A stretch of 64,000 nucleotides of DNA from Pararobbsia silviterrae (GTDB lineage Bacteria; Pseudomonadota; Gammaproteobacteria; Burkholderiales; Burkholderiaceae): the NCBI RefSeq assembly GCF_003628125.1, contig NZ_RBZU01000005.1, positions 124,001 through 188,000 of the forward strand. Reading direction: 5' to 3'. The notes beneath the pieces were generated by a model. That model did not search any database. It had not been told where the DNA came from and worked only from the letters and a program-made list of their open reading frames with translations. The position numbers were made by a program, and so were the translations under genes. Shown here piece by piece: positions 1 to 10,948 of the stretch (positions within the stretch are counted from its first letter, which is position 1; each line of letters starts with the position of its first letter).

Positions 1-857
1 CGATCGCGTATGCGGGCCGTCCCGAGGAAGACGACGAAGCGGCGAATACGCGCGGCACGAAGATCGCGATCGTCGGCCGTCCGAACGTCGGCAAATCGAC
101 GCTCGTGAACACGCTGATCGGCGAAGAGCGCGTGATCGCGTTCGACATGCCCGGCACCACGCGCGATTCGATTCACGTCGAGTTCGAACGCCAGGGTCGG
201 CCGTACACGCTGATCGACACGGCCGGTTTGCGCCGGCGCGGCAGGGTGTTCGAGGCGATCGAGAAGTTCTCGGTCGTCAAGACGCTGCAGTCGATCTCGG
301 ACGCGAACGTCGTGATCCTCTTGCTCGACGCGCAGCAGGACGTCAGCGAGCAAGACGCGCATATCGCGGGCTTTGTCGTCGAGCAGGGGCGCGCGCTCGT
401 GGTGGGCGTCAACAAGTGGGACGGGCTCGATTCGCATGCGCGCGATCGAATCAAGCACGATATGCAGCGCAAGCTCAAATTCCTCGATTTCGCGAAATTT
501 CATTTCGTCTCGGCCAAGGAAAACACGGGCATCGGCGCGCTGATGCGCTCGGTCGACGAGGCCTACGCGGCCGCGATGGCCAAGCTGCCGACGCCCAGAC
601 TCACGCGCGCGCTCATCGACGCCGTGCAATTCCAGCAGCCGCGGCGCAAGGGACCGGTGCGGCCGAAGCTGCGCTACGCGCACCAGGGCGGGCAGAATCC
701 GCCGATCATCGTCGTGCACGGCAATGCGCTCGACGCGATTACGGATGCGTACAAGCGCTATCTCGAAGGTCGCTTCCGGGAAACTTTCGGCCTGACGGGC
801 ACTCCATTGCGCATCGAGTTTCGCTCGAGCCAGAACCCGTACGCGGACAAGGACTAA
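1..857 (+). CDS. der: GTPase Der (EngA), 3' part; start lies left of the window
   Basis: Der is a double GTPase that binds the 50S subunit and is needed for ribosome assembly. The visible 285 codons hold the end of the inter-domain linker, the complete second GTPase domain and the C-terminal KH-like domain. Seen motifs: P-loop GRPNVGKST at nt 75-101, DTAG near nt 219, NKWD near nt 412, and a basic C-terminus. The reading frame is open to the first base, so the first GTPase domain (roughly 160 residues by family length) is outside the window. The internal GTG near nt 105 is not the real start because it lies inside the P-loop region. It precedes hfq and hflX in the same direction, as is usual in Burkholderia. 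Identity is very secure. Confidence 0.97.
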   Translation, partial: IAYAGRPEEDDEAANTRGTKIAIVGRPNVGKSTLVNTLIGEERVIAFDMPGTTRDSIHVEFERQGRPYTLIDTAGLRRRGRVFEAIEKFSVVKTLQSISDANVVILLLDAQQDVSEQDAHIAGFVVEQGRALVVGVNKWDGLDSHARDRIKHDMQRKLKFLDFAKFHFVSAKENTGIGALMRSVDEAYAAAMAKLPTPRLTRALIDAVQFQQPRRKGPVRPKLRYAHQGGQNPPIIVVHGNALDAITDAYKRYLEGRFRETFGLTGTPLRIEFRSSQNPYADKD

Positions 858-1051
858 GCCCTTCGCGCGCGGGGTGCTGCGCCCCGCGAAAAGTACCGCG
901 AAGCGGCGTCCCGTCTGCTTGAGCGGGACTTTCGGGCGCGCCCGGAGCGAGGCGTGGGGCGGGGAAAATCGGCTATAGTGTCACTGGGTCGGATTTCTTT
1001 TTCTTCGTCCCGCAGTTATTTCAACCCGCAAAAAACAAAACGGAGCCTGCT

Positions 1052-1288
1052 ATGAGCAATAAAGGGCAACTACTACAAGACCCGTTCCTGAACGCACTGC
1101 GAAAAGAACATGTGCCCGTGTCGATCTACCTCGTCAACGGGATCAAGTTGCAAGGCAACATTGAATCGTTCGACCAGTACGTCGTTCTGCTCCGCAATAC
1201 GGTGACTCAGATGGTGTACAAGCACGCAATCTCGACGGTCGTGCCGGCGCGTCCGGTCAACTTCCATCCGGATGCCGAAACATCCTGA
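1052..1288 (+). CDS. hfq: RNA chaperone Hfq
   Basis: Hfq is the hexameric Sm-like RNA chaperone that pairs small RNAs with mRNAs in the cytoplasm. The 78-residue product has the Sm1 segment ([13 protein letters not shown]), the Q-binding FDQY segment near residues 39-42, and the Sm2 signature with [10 protein letters not shown] near residues 56-65. The ATG at 1052 follows a CGGAG ribosome-binding site at 1041-1045. The tail after the Sm core is short (about 10 residues), compact like other beta-proteobacterial Hfq. It sits 194 nt after der and upstream of hflX; the hfq-hflX-hflK-hflC order is conserved. A TATAGT box at 974-979 could serve its promoter, but no good -35 box is visible. Confidence 0.98.
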   Translation: MSNKGQLLQDPFLNALRKEHVPVSIYLVNGIKLQGNIESFDQYVVLLRNTVTQMVYKHAISTVVPARPVNFHPDAETS

Positions 1289-1400
1289 GGCGCGCACGCT
1301 CCTGAATGCCGCGCGCCCCGTTTGACGAAGCGCGACGGTCCGTACCGGACCGCTGCCGTTCGAATCGAGGCGCCGGCCCTTTTTGAAGATTCCTGATCCT

Positions 1401-2606
1401 TTGACCACTCACGCAGCACTCGTCAGTATCGACTTCGGCAAGATCGACTTCGACGCCAGCCTCGAAGAACTGGTCCTGCTGGCCAAAAGCGCGGGCGCGG
1501 ATGCCGTCGTCACGCTGACCGGCAAACGTTCGAGCCCCGACCCGAAAATGTTCATCGGCAGCGGCAAAGCCGAAGAGCTTCGTCTCGCCGTCGAGGCGAA
1601 CGGCGTCGAACTCGTCATCTTCAATCACGCACTGACGCCCGGCCAACAGCGCAATCTCGAAGGCGCGCTCAAATGCCGCGTCATCGACCGCACGAGCCTC
1701 ATTCTCGATATCTTCGCGCAGCGCGCGCGCAGCCATGAAGGCAAGCTGCAGGTCGAACTCGCGCAGCTGACCTATCTCTCGACGCGCCTCGTGCGCGCGT
1801 GGACTCACCTTGAACGCCAGAAGGGCGGTATCGGTCTGCGCGGACCCGGTGAAACGCAGCTCGAAACCGACCGTCGCCTGATCGGCGAGCGCATCAAGCA
1901 ACTCAAGCTTCGTCTCGACCGGCTGCGTCGCCAGCACGGCACGCAACGCCGTCAGCGCGAGCGGACCCAGGCCGTCTCGGTATCGCTCGTCGGCTACACG
2001 AACGCGGGCAAGTCGACGCTGTTCAACGCACTGACGAAAGCCAATGCGTACGCGGCCGACCAGTTGTTCGCGACGCTCGATACGACGTCGCGGCGCGTGT
2101 ATCTCGGCGAGCAGGCCGGCAATATCGTGCTGTCCGACACGGTCGGCTTTATCCGCGAATTGCCTCACCAGCTCGTCGCGGCCTTCCGCGCGACGCTCGA
2201 GGAAACGGTCCATGCGGACCTGCTCGTGCATGTCGTCGACGCTTCGAGCCCCGTCAAGCTCGCGCAGATCGAGCAGGTCAACATCGTGCTGCGCGAGATC
2301 GGCGCGCTCGACGTGCCGCAGATTTTCGTCTGGAACAAGATCGACGCGGTGCCCGAACTCACAGGCCGCGGCGGCGAGGTCGAGCGGGACGAGTATGGTA
2401 AGATCAGCCGCGTTTTTTTGAGCGCGCGCGAAGGTCTCGGCCTCGATGCGCTGCGCGCTGCAATTACGGAGTGGATCTCTGAGTCGCAGGCGGATACGGA
2501 TCCGAACGAGGCGCCTGATGCGCACGACCCGCGGCTCGCGGGCTTGACGCGCAACGATCCGGATCACCCCGACCATCACGAGCCGATCCACGAACACGGC
2601 GCCTGA
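1401..2606 (+). CDS. hflX: Ribosome-associated GTPase HflX
   Basis: HflX is a GTPase that binds the 50S subunit and splits stalled or stressed ribosomes. An N-terminal HflX domain (about residues 1-190) with the glycine-rich GGIGLRGPGETQLE segment precedes the G domain: P-loop GYTNAGKST, DTVGF and NKID. The C-terminal tail is acidic and His-rich. There is no ATG near the expected 5' end. TTG codons at 1383 and 1401 are both possible; 1401 is preferred because family members usually begin a few residues before AALV-IDFGKIDF. The start is therefore uncertain by six codons. It lies downstream of hfq and just before hflK, probably co-transcribed. Confidence 0.95.
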   Translation: MTTHAALVSIDFGKIDFDASLEELVLLAKSAGADAVVTLTGKRSSPDPKMFIGSGKAEELRLAVEANGVELVIFNHALTPGQQRNLEGALKCRVIDRTSLILDIFAQRARSHEGKLQVELAQLTYLSTRLVRAWTHLERQKGGIGLRGPGETQLETDRRLIGERIKQLKLRLDRLRRQHGTQRRQRERTQAVSVSLVGYTNAGKSTLFNALTKANAYAADQLFATLDTTSRRVYLGEQAGNIVLSDTVGFIRELPHQLVAAFRATLEETVHADLLVHVVDASSPVKLAQIEQVNIVLREIGALDVPQIFVWNKIDAVPELTGRGGEVERDEYGKISRVFLSAREGLGLDALRAAITEWISESQADTDPNEAPDAHDPRLAGLTRNDPDHPDHHEPIHEHGA

Positions 2607-2719
2607 GGCGTTCGGTGCTCGGCGGCGTCAGACGGAGACGAATGAAGACGCCGCGCGACACGTTCGATGCGATCGACGGTCTGAACGCACCCCTTTCGAT
2701 TCGGGAAAACCGGCAGCTA

Positions 2720-4183
2720 ATGTTGAACAACGAGCAACGCAACAGGTGGACGCGAGTGCCGGGCCGTCAGACGCGCCAGTCGACGGCCGTGTTCGCCATG
2801 AATGATCCGCGAGGCGGTCGCGACGGAGGCGGGCAGGGCCCGCGGGATCCCCAGGGCGGACCGCCCGATCTCGAGGAACTCTGGCGGGATTTCAACCGGC
2901 GTTTGTCGCGCGTCTTCGGACGTCGCGGCGGTGGCGGCAGTGCGCCGTCGCCTCGCCGTGGGCATACGGGACGCAATGCGTCGCTGATCGTCGTGGGTCT
3001 CGTGATCGCGGTCTGGCTCGGCAACGGCGTGTTCGTCGTGCCCGATGGACAGGCGGGGGTCGTCATGCGGTTCGGACAATTCCGGCACACGACGGCGGCC
3101 GGCGTCCAATGGCGCTTGCCCTATCCGATCGAGTCGGACGAAATCGTCAATGTCTCCCAAGTGCGCTCGGTCGATATCGGCCGCGCGAACGTCGTGCCGT
3201 CGACCGATATGAAGGACGCGTCGATGCTCACGCGCGACGGCGATATCGTCGACGTGCGCTTTACCGTGCAGTTCCGTATCAGCGATGCGCGCGCTTTCCT
3301 GTTCAACGACGTCGATCCCGAAACCGCGGTGACGCAGGCGGCGCAAGTCGCCGTGCGCGCAACGGTCGGCGGCCAGACGCTCGATGCGCTCGTCGGCGGC
3401 GCGCATGGCGAACTCGCGACCCAGCTCCAGGCGTCGATTCAGGCGAGCCTCGACCGCTACGAGGCCGGCATCGCGATCATCGGCGTGACCGTGCAGGGCG
3501 TGCAGGCGCCCGACCAGGTCCAGGCCGCCTACGCCGACGCGACCAAGGCGCAGTCGGACAGCGACAAGCTCAAGGCCGATGCGCGCGCGTATGCCGATTC
3601 GATTCTTCCGAAAGCGCGCCTCGACGCCGCAAGCGCGGTCCAGGCCGCCGGCGAGTACAGCGTGAACGTGGTCACCGAGGCGAAGGCGCAGACCCAACGC
3701 TTCGCGCAGGCGCTGGCCGACTATCAGAAGGCGCCGGCCGTCGTCCGCGAGCGCATGTATATCGATACGATGCAGGACATTTACACGCACGCGACGAAGG
3801 TGCTGGTCGATACGCATTCGGGCAATAGCACCGTGTATCTGCCGCTCGACAAGCTGCTCGCCGCGAACGGCGCGCCGACTAAGACGACCGGGGCGGCGGC
3901 CGGTGCGACGGTCGTTCCGCCCGCGTCGGGCGCGAACCCCGCGGCGCCGGGCGCCGATGCATCGGGCACGGGCGCGTCGGGATCCGATACGTCGGGCACC
4001 GGTGCTTCGTCCGGATCGGGTGCAGGCGCAGCCGAACCGGCTTCGGACAGCGCCGCCGCGGCCTCGGCCGCGACCGTGCCGCCGCCTGTCACCGTATCGC
4101 CCGCCGCGCCCGATACCGGCGCGTCGACCGAAGACCGCTCGCAGCTGTTCCGCAGCCGCGATGCGAGCAAAGATATTCGCTAG
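2720..4183 (+). CDS. hflK: HflK, FtsH-modulating membrane protease complex subunit
   Basis: HflK and HflC are SPFH/prohibitin-type inner-membrane proteins that assemble around FtsH and modulate its proteolysis. The product has a Gly/Pro-rich cytoplasmic N-terminus containing GPPDLEELWRDFNRRL, one membrane segment (SLIVVGLVIAVWLGNGVFVV), then an SPFH domain starting FVVPDGQAGVVMRFG. It ends in a long Ala/Gly/Ser/Thr-rich low-complexity tail of about 100 residues, longer than I expect for HflK. Start choice is open: ATG 2720 gives 487 residues, ATG 2642 has a better GGAG site 4 nt upstream, and ATG 2798 gives the shortest form. The hflC start is 9 nt downstream. Confidence 0.95.
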   Translation: MLNNEQRNRWTRVPGRQTRQSTAVFAMNDPRGGRDGGGQGPRDPQGGPPDLEELWRDFNRRLSRVFGRRGGGGSAPSPRRGHTGRNASLIVVGLVIAVWLGNGVFVVPDGQAGVVMRFGQFRHTTAAGVQWRLPYPIESDEIVNVSQVRSVDIGRANVVPSTDMKDASMLTRDGDIVDVRFTVQFRISDARAFLFNDVDPETAVTQAAQVAVRATVGGQTLDALVGGAHGELATQLQASIQASLDRYEAGIAIIGVTVQGVQAPDQVQAAYADATKAQSDSDKLKADARAYADSILPKARLDAASAVQAAGEYSVNVVTEAKAQTQRFAQALADYQKAPAVVRERMYIDTMQDIYTHATKVLVDTHSGNSTVYLPLDKLLAANGAPTKTTGAAAGATVVPPASGANPAAPGADASGTGASGSDTSGTGASSGSGAGAAEPASDSAAAASAATVPPPVTVSPAAPDTGASTEDRSQLFRSRDASKDIR

Positions 4184-4192
4184 GGGCCCGCG

Positions 4193-5119
4193 ATGAACCG
4201 TATCGTCGCATTGATTGTGGCGCTGATCGTGCTGCTGCTCGTCGGCTCGTCGACGCTGTACACCGTCGATCAGCGCAAATATGCCGTGATCGTCGCGGGC
4301 GGGCAGGTCGTGCAGGTCGTCGACACGCCGGGCCTGCATCTGAAGGCGCCGCCGCCGTTCCAGAGCGTCGTGCTGCTCGACCGGCGCGTTCAGTCGGTCG
4401 ACAACCCCGATGGCGATCGTTTCGCGACGTCCGACAACAAGGTCGTGCTTGCCGACGTGCTCGTCAAATGGCGGATCGCCGATCCGCGCGCCTTCATGTC
4501 GGCGTTCGGCACCGATCTGTCGGTCGGACCCGAGAAGGTGGCCACGCAGGTGCGTGAAGGTTTGAATGCGGTCGTCGCACAGCACACGCTCGGCGATCTG
4601 ATCGCGGATCAGCGCGACGCGACGCTCGACGCGGCGCGCGCGAAGGCGGCCGCCACGCTCGGTCCGCAAGGCGTCGAACTCGTCGACGTGCGTTTCGAGC
4701 GGCTCGATCTGCTTGCCGAGGAAAGCGGCGACGTCTACCGCAAGATGTCGGCGAGCGTGCAGGCGCGCGCGCAGCAGATTCGCGCCGAGGGGCTCGCGCA
4801 GGCCGAGACGATCCGGACCGAGGCCGAGGATCAACGCACGGCGATTCTCGCGGACGGCCAGGCGCAAGCGCAGACGATCAAGGGCAAGGGCGACGACGAA
4901 GCCGGCACGCTCTACGCGGACGCGTACGGCCGCGACCCGAAGTTCTATGCGTTCTATCGAAGCCTCGAGGCGTACCGCGCGAGCTTCGCCAATCCGCGCG
5001 ACGTGATCGTCGTCGATCCGTCGAGCGCATTTTTCCGCTTCATGCGCGATCCCGCGGCGGCGCTGGGTGCAGCCGGCGATGCCGCGCCGAGCGTCGTGAC
5101 GACGCGCGCCAAACATTGA
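4193..5119 (+). CDS. hflC: HflC, FtsH-modulating membrane protease complex subunit
   Basis: Partner of HflK. The 308-residue protein starts with one uncleaved membrane anchor (residues about 3-22, very rich in V, L and I), followed by an SPFH domain (TLYTVDQRKYAVIVAGGQVV) and an extended helical region rich in Ala, Gln and Glu that matches the stacked helices of the HflKC cage. The ATG is 9 nt after the hflK stop, so translation is probably coupled. Its position straight after hflK and the family length (about 300) make the call secure. Confidence 0.97.
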   Translation: MNRIVALIVALIVLLLVGSSTLYTVDQRKYAVIVAGGQVVQVVDTPGLHLKAPPPFQSVVLLDRRVQSVDNPDGDRFATSDNKVVLADVLVKWRIADPRAFMSAFGTDLSVGPEKVATQVREGLNAVVAQHTLGDLIADQRDATLDAARAKAAATLGPQGVELVDVRFERLDLLAEESGDVYRKMSASVQARAQQIRAEGLAQAETIRTEAEDQRTAILADGQAQAQTIKGKGDDEAGTLYADAYGRDPKFYAFYRSLEAYRASFANPRDVIVVDPSSAFFRFMRDPAAALGAAGDAAPSVVTTRAKH

Positions 5120-5131
5120 ACGAAGACGATC

Positions 5132-5326
5132 GTGAGCATGTTCGAGTCGCTGGGTGCGGCGTTCGCACTGATGCTGGTGCTTGAAGGCATTCTTCCGTTC
5201 GTCGCGCCGGATGCGTGGAGCAACACCTTCAAGAAGATTGCCCAAATGCCGTCGAACCGCATCCGGATCGGCGGGCTGATATCCATGGTCCTGGGGCTTA
5301 TCCTGCTCCTCGTGATCCTGGGTTGA
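5132..5326 (+). CDS. DUF2065 family small membrane protein
   Basis: A 64-residue, very hydrophobic protein with two membrane segments (about residues 5-25 and 44-63) and the family-typical sequence LVLEGILPFVAPDAW. This matches the DUF2065/YjeT family that often follows hflC. The biochemical role is unknown. The listed start is GTG at 5132; an ATG two codons downstream (5138) is equally possible. It lies 12 nt after hflC and is probably in the same transcript. Its constant position next to HflKC hints at a role with that membrane complex, which is inference. Confidence 0.9.
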   Translation: MSMFESLGAAFALMLVLEGILPFVAPDAWSNTFKKIAQMPSNRIRIGGLISMVLGLILLLVILG

Positions 5327-5533
5327 ATGCGCGGACGGCGCGTTGCGCCGCCGGATCGCGTGAAGCCTTCGCGGTGACGAGGCCGCGGCGTCGCCCGGTT
5401 CGACGCGCGGCGCAAAACCTGAATCGAAGCGTGCCGAGCGGCGGTCCATGTGGGGCTGCGCGACGGCGCGCGAATTATCCGGACATCGTTCGCGCGGCGC
5501 ACGCCGCGCGATGGTTTGAGGACCGTAAGTGAA

Positions 5534-6694
5534 ATGACCACCCAGTTGTCTACCTGGCTGCTGCCTGAGAATATCGCCGACGTGCTGCCGTCCGAGGCGC
5601 GCAAGCTCGAAGAGCTGCGCCGCCGCGTGCTCGATCGGTTCCGGTGCTATGGCTATGAACTCGTGATGCCGCCGATGCTCGAGTATCTCGAGTCGCTGCT
5701 CACCGCATCGGGTTCCGATCTCGATCTGCGCACCTTCAAGCTCGTCGATCAGCTTTCGGGCCGCTCGATGGGGCTGCGCGCCGATATCACGCCGCAGGTC
5801 TCGCGGATCGATGCGCACCTGCTCAATCGGCAGGGCGTGACGCGCCTGTGCTACGCGGGCAGCGTGCTGCAGACGCGCCCGCGCGGCATGCACGCGACGC
5901 GCGAGCCCTACCAGATCGGCGCGGAAATCTATGGTCACGCGGGTCTCGAAGCCGATCTCGAAGTCCAGCAACTGATGCTCGACACGCTTGCGTTGATCGG
6001 CCTGACCGACGTGCGTCTCGATCTTTGCCATGCGGGCGTGCTCGGCGCTTTGCTCGCCGGTGTGCCCGACGCGCAGGCGCGCGAGTATCCGTTGTTCGCG
6101 GCGCTCGCGGGCAAGGACGTCTCGCTGCTGCGCGAGTTGACGGCCGACCTGCCCGAGGCCACGCGCGCCGCACTGCTGGCGTTGCCGACGCTCTACGGCG
6201 ATGCGGCCGTCCTCGAACGCGCGCGTGCGACGCTGCCGTCGAGTCCGGCCGTCACGCGCGCGCTCGACGAGCTCGCGTTTCTCGCGGCGCAGGTCGAGGG
6301 TGTCGAGGTCAGTATCGATCTGGCCGATCTGCGCGGCTACCAGTATCACAGCGGCGTGATGTTCTCGGCGTACATCGACGGCGTGCCGAATGCCGTCGCG
6401 CGCGGGGGCCGCTACGACCATATCGGCGAAATCTATGGGCGCGCGCGCGCGGCGACGGGCTTTTCGCTCGATCTGCGCGAGGTCGGCCGGATTTCACCGA
6501 TCGAAGCGCGCAGCAGCGCGATTCTCGCCCCGTGGACGCATGACGCCGCGGTGCGCGAACGTGTGGCGGCGCTGCGCGATGCGGGTGAAGTCGTGATCCA
6601 GGCCTTGCCCGGTCACGAACACACGGTCGACGAATTCGATTTCGATCGCGTGCTGGTCCAGCGCGACGGGACGTGGCGCGTCGAATCACGCTAG
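5534..6694 (+). CDS. hisZ: ATP phosphoribosyltransferase regulatory subunit HisZ
   Basis: HisZ is a catalytically inactive relative of histidyl-tRNA synthetase that forms a complex with the short HisG and confers histidine feedback control on the first step of histidine synthesis. The 386-residue product has class II synthetase-like landmarks: [12 protein letters not shown] at the start, [14 protein letters not shown], and the later [17 protein letters not shown] 5534 is chosen because the HisZ consensus begins there; the open frame continues upstream to 5450 without similarity to the family. hisG is not in the window. hisZ next to purA is the common Burkholderiales arrangement. A 206-nt gap after DUF2065 may hold its own promoter. 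Confidence 0.95.
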   Translation: MTTQLSTWLLPENIADVLPSEARKLEELRRRVLDRFRCYGYELVMPPMLEYLESLLTASGSDLDLRTFKLVDQLSGRSMGLRADITPQVSRIDAHLLNRQGVTRLCYAGSVLQTRPRGMHATREPYQIGAEIYGHAGLEADLEVQQLMLDTLALIGLTDVRLDLCHAGVLGALLAGVPDAQAREYPLFAALAGKDVSLLRELTADLPEATRAALLALPTLYGDAAVLERARATLPSSPAVTRALDELAFLAAQVEGVEVSIDLADLRGYQYHSGVMFSAYIDGVPNAVARGGRYDHIGEIYGRARAATGFSLDLREVGRISPIEARSSAILAPWTHDAAVRERVAALRDAGEVVIQALPGHEHTVDEFDFDRVLVQRDGTWRVESR

Positions 6695-6801
6695 GCGCGC
6701 CGACGCGCGAACGAACAGGGCGGCATGCTCGCAGAGTGCGCAAAACGCAAAGCGCACCCACTCGCGGTTGAAATCGCGGAGCGCCGGTTCAACACAGGTA
6801 A

Positions 6802-8172
<1,371 letters not shown>

Positions 8173-8188
8173 TCCGGGGCCTGCGCAC

Positions 8189-8755
8189 ATGTCTTTGCCG
8201 AAAAACGACGATCAGCATCTGTGGGTCAGCTGGGACGAGTATCACCAGCTCATCGAGCGCCTCGGGCTGGCGGTTCACGAATCGAAGTGGAAATTCGACA
8301 AGATTCTGTGTCTCGCGCGCGGCGGCCTGCGTGTCGGGGATCAGCTCTCGCGGATTTTCGACCTGCCGCTCGCGATCCTCGCGACGAGTTCGTATCGCGA
8401 AGCGGCCGGGACGCAACGCGGCGACCTCGACATCGCGCAGTACATCACGATGACGCGCGGCGAACTGCACGGCAACGTGCTGCTCGTCGACGATCTCGTG
8501 GATTCGGGTGTCACGCTCGCGCGTGTCCAGCAGCATCTGAAGGACCGGTATCCGGCCATCGAGTCGGTGCGCTCGGCGGTGCTCTGGTACAAGGCGTGCT
8601 CGTCTGTCAAGCCCGACTACTTCGTCCAGCATCTGCCGACGAACCCGTGGATTCACCAACCGTTCGAAGAATGGGATACGCTACGCCCGCATAACCTCGC
8701 GGCATGGCTGAAGCGCGGTAGCGCGGCAGGCCGTGCCTCGGGCGCGGACGCTTAG
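8189..8755 (+). CDS. Type I phosphoribosyltransferase (hypoxanthine/xanthine-guanine type)
   Basis: A 188-residue cytoplasmic protein of the type I PRTase fold. The PRPP-binding motif is VLLVDDLVDSGVTL, near residues 94-107. An N-terminal CLARGGLRVGDQLSR segment matches the hood/PPi loop of purine phosphoribosyltransferases of the XGPRT-like group. The ATG at 8189 begins 16 nt after the purA stop. The open frame extends further upstream inside purA in another frame, and that extension is a shadow. Purine salvage is supported by the purA neighbour, but the exact base preferred cannot be read from sequence. Confidence 0.88.
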   Translation: MSLPKNDDQHLWVSWDEYHQLIERLGLAVHESKWKFDKILCLARGGLRVGDQLSRIFDLPLAILATSSYREAAGTQRGDLDIAQYITMTRGELHGNVLLVDDLVDSGVTLARVQQHLKDRYPAIESVRSAVLWYKACSSVKPDYFVQHLPTNPWIHQPFEEWDTLRPHNLAAWLKRGSAAGRASGADA

Positions 8756-8913
8756 GTCTGAAAGCAGTCTCAATGCATCCAGAGCCGCTGCGCGCGGCGG
8801 CCGCGGCCTGAACGGTTCGAGACGAAAACGGTCAATCCGTTCTCGAGACGCCTGGCCCGGCTGACGCGCCGGTGTGCATCCCGATCGATTACAACGGTTG
8901 AGCAAGCGTTTTC

Positions 8914-10812
8914 ATGAGCCACACCATCGACGTGCACTACCCGGTGCGCAAGCAAGGCCTGGCGCCACTGATGGCGGCCGCCATCGGCGTGGTCTTCGGC
9001 GACATCGGCACGAGCCCGCTGTACTCGCTCAAGGAAGCTTTCAGTCCGGCCCACGGTATCCCGCTCGGGCCCTCGACGATCCTCGGCGTGATCTCACTGC
9101 TGTTCTGGGCGATCATCGTCGTCGTGTCCCTTAAATACGTGATGTTCGTGATGCGCGCCGACAACAACGGCGAGGGCGGCATTCTCGCGTTGATGGCGAT
9201 GGCCATCCGTCCGCTCGATCGCCGCGCGACCGTCGCACACGTGCTGATCGCGCTCGGCGTGTTCGGCGCGTGCATGTTCTATGGCGATGCCGTCATCACG
9301 CCTGCGATCTCGGTGATTTCCGCGGTCGAAGGCCTCGAAATCGCGGCGCCTCATCTGAGTCAGTACGTCGTGCCGATCACGATCGTGATCCTGATCTGCC
9401 TGTTCTACATTCAGCGGCACGGTACCGACTCGGTCGGCCGCTTGTTCGGGCCGATCATGATCACGTGGTTCGTCGTGCTCGCGATCATGGGCATTTCGCA
9501 TATCTTCCGTGAGCCCCGCATCATCGCCGCGTTGAGCCCGTACTACGCGTACAAGTTCATGGAGACCCACGTGCTCCAGGCGTACGTCGTCATGGGTTCC
9601 GTGTTTCTCGTGCTCACGGGCGCCGAAGCGCTCTATGCGGATATGGGCCACTTCGGCGCGAAGCCGATCCGGTTCGCCTGGTACGGGCTCGTGATGCCGT
9701 CGCTCGTGCTCAACTACTTCGGACAGGGCGCGCTGCTGCTCGCCGATCCGAAGGCGATCGAAAACCCGTTTTTCCTGATGGCGCCCGATTGGGCCTTGCT
9801 GCCGCTCGTGATCCTGTCGACCGTCGCGACGGTCATCGCGTCGCAGGCCGTGATCTCGGGCGCGTTTTCGCTGACCTCGCAGGCGATCCAGCTCGGCTAT
9901 GTGCCGCGCATGAAGATCACGCATACGTCGGCGCAGGCGATCGGTCAGATCTATATTCCGGTCGTCAACTGGATGCTGCTGTTCATCATCCTCTGCGTCG
10001 TCATGGGCTTCCGCTCGTCGGACAATCTGGCCGCCGCGTACGGGATCGCCGTCACGACGACGATGATCATCACGACCGTGCTCGTCGCCTATGCGATGTC
10101 GGGCGTCTGGCGCTGGCGCAAGGCGTTCATCGTGCCGATCATCTCGCTCTTCCTGATCGTCGATCTCGCGTTTTTCGGCTCGAATCTGCTCAAGGTCGCC
10201 GAAGGCGGCTGGTTGCCGCTGACGATCGGCGCGATTCTGTTCTTCCTGCTCACGACCTGGGCCAAGGGACGCCATATCGTCAAGGAACGCACGGCGGCCG
10301 ACGGTATCCCGCTCGAACCGTTCCTCGAAAGCCTGCTCGCGCACCCGCCGCATCGCGTTTCGGGCACGGCGATCTATCTGTCGGGCAGCGATACGCTCGT
10401 GCCCGTGAGCCTGCTGCACAACCTCAAGCACAACAAGGTGCTGCACGAGGTCACGGTCTTCATGAACTTCCAGACGCTCGACGTCCCGTATGTCGACGAC
10501 GCCGACCGCCTCGAAACGCGCGATCTGACCTGCGGCGTCTATGCGGTCAAGGCGCGCTTCGGGTTCAACGAGACGCCCGATGTCCATTCGATCCTGCGCA
10601 TGATCGAGGACCGGCACGACATCTCGTTCGAGCTCATGGATACGTCGTTCTTCGTCGCGCGCGAAACGGTCGTGCCGACGAAGTTGCCCGGCATGTCGGT
10701 CTGGCGCGAACGGATCTTCGCGTGGATGCACCAGAACGCCGCGAAGCCGACCGACTTCTTCAGCATTCCGGCAAACCGCGTCGTCGAGCTCGGCACGAAG
10801 ATCGAGATCTGA
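8914..10812 (+). CDS. kup: Low-affinity potassium transporter Kup (Trk/KUP/HAK/KT family)
   Basis: Proton-coupled K+ uptake permease of the inner membrane. The 632-residue product opens with the family signature [19 protein letters not shown] and DNNGEGG, then about twelve hydrophobic segments up to about residue 450, followed by a hydrophilic C-terminal domain of about 150 residues in the cytoplasm. Length agrees with bacterial Kup (about 620-630). The ATG at 8914 is 158 nt after the phosphoribosyltransferase gene, leaving room for a separate promoter. No c-di-AMP riboswitch-like structure was recognised upstream. Confidence 0.97.
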   Translation: MSHTIDVHYPVRKQGLAPLMAAAIGVVFGDIGTSPLYSLKEAFSPAHGIPLGPSTILGVISLLFWAIIVVVSLKYVMFVMRADNNGEGGILALMAMAIRPLDRRATVAHVLIALGVFGACMFYGDAVITPAISVISAVEGLEIAAPHLSQYVVPITIVILICLFYIQRHGTDSVGRLFGPIMITWFVVLAIMGISHIFREPRIIAALSPYYAYKFMETHVLQAYVVMGSVFLVLTGAEALYADMGHFGAKPIRFAWYGLVMPSLVLNYFGQGALLLADPKAIENPFFLMAPDWALLPLVILSTVATVIASQAVISGAFSLTSQAIQLGYVPRMKITHTSAQAIGQIYIPVVNWMLLFIILCVVMGFRSSDNLAAAYGIAVTTTMIITTVLVAYAMSGVWRWRKAFIVPIISLFLIVDLAFFGSNLLKVAEGGWLPLTIGAILFFLLTTWAKGRHIVKERTAADGIPLEPFLESLLAHPPHRVSGTAIYLSGSDTLVPVSLLHNLKHNKVLHEVTVFMNFQTLDVPYVDDADRLETRDLTCGVYAVKARFGFNETPDVHSILRMIEDRHDISFELMDTSFFVARETVVPTKLPGMSVWRERIFAWMHQNAAKPTDFFSIPANRVVELGTKIEI

Positions 10813-10948
10813 CGACGGGCGACAGGCAAGGGCGGCCGATCCCGGCGCGTCCTTGCGCGCGACGCGCGCGGCTCGATCGCATCGCGCGCGTACCGCTCGC
10901 GCCGCCTCCGATGCGGCGCGCGAACACACAAGACAAGCAGGAGACACC

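Noticed and set aside
868-888. CGCGGGG/CCCCGCG stem-loop after der as a terminator
   Set aside because: The stem is good but is followed by GAAAAG-type purines on the plus strand and has no T-run in the direction of der.
2717-6421. Very long antisense open frame (1234 codons) across hflK, hflC and hisZ
   Set aside because: It is opposite three well-identified genes, is Arg-rich with no domain, and is the usual shadow of high third-position GC.
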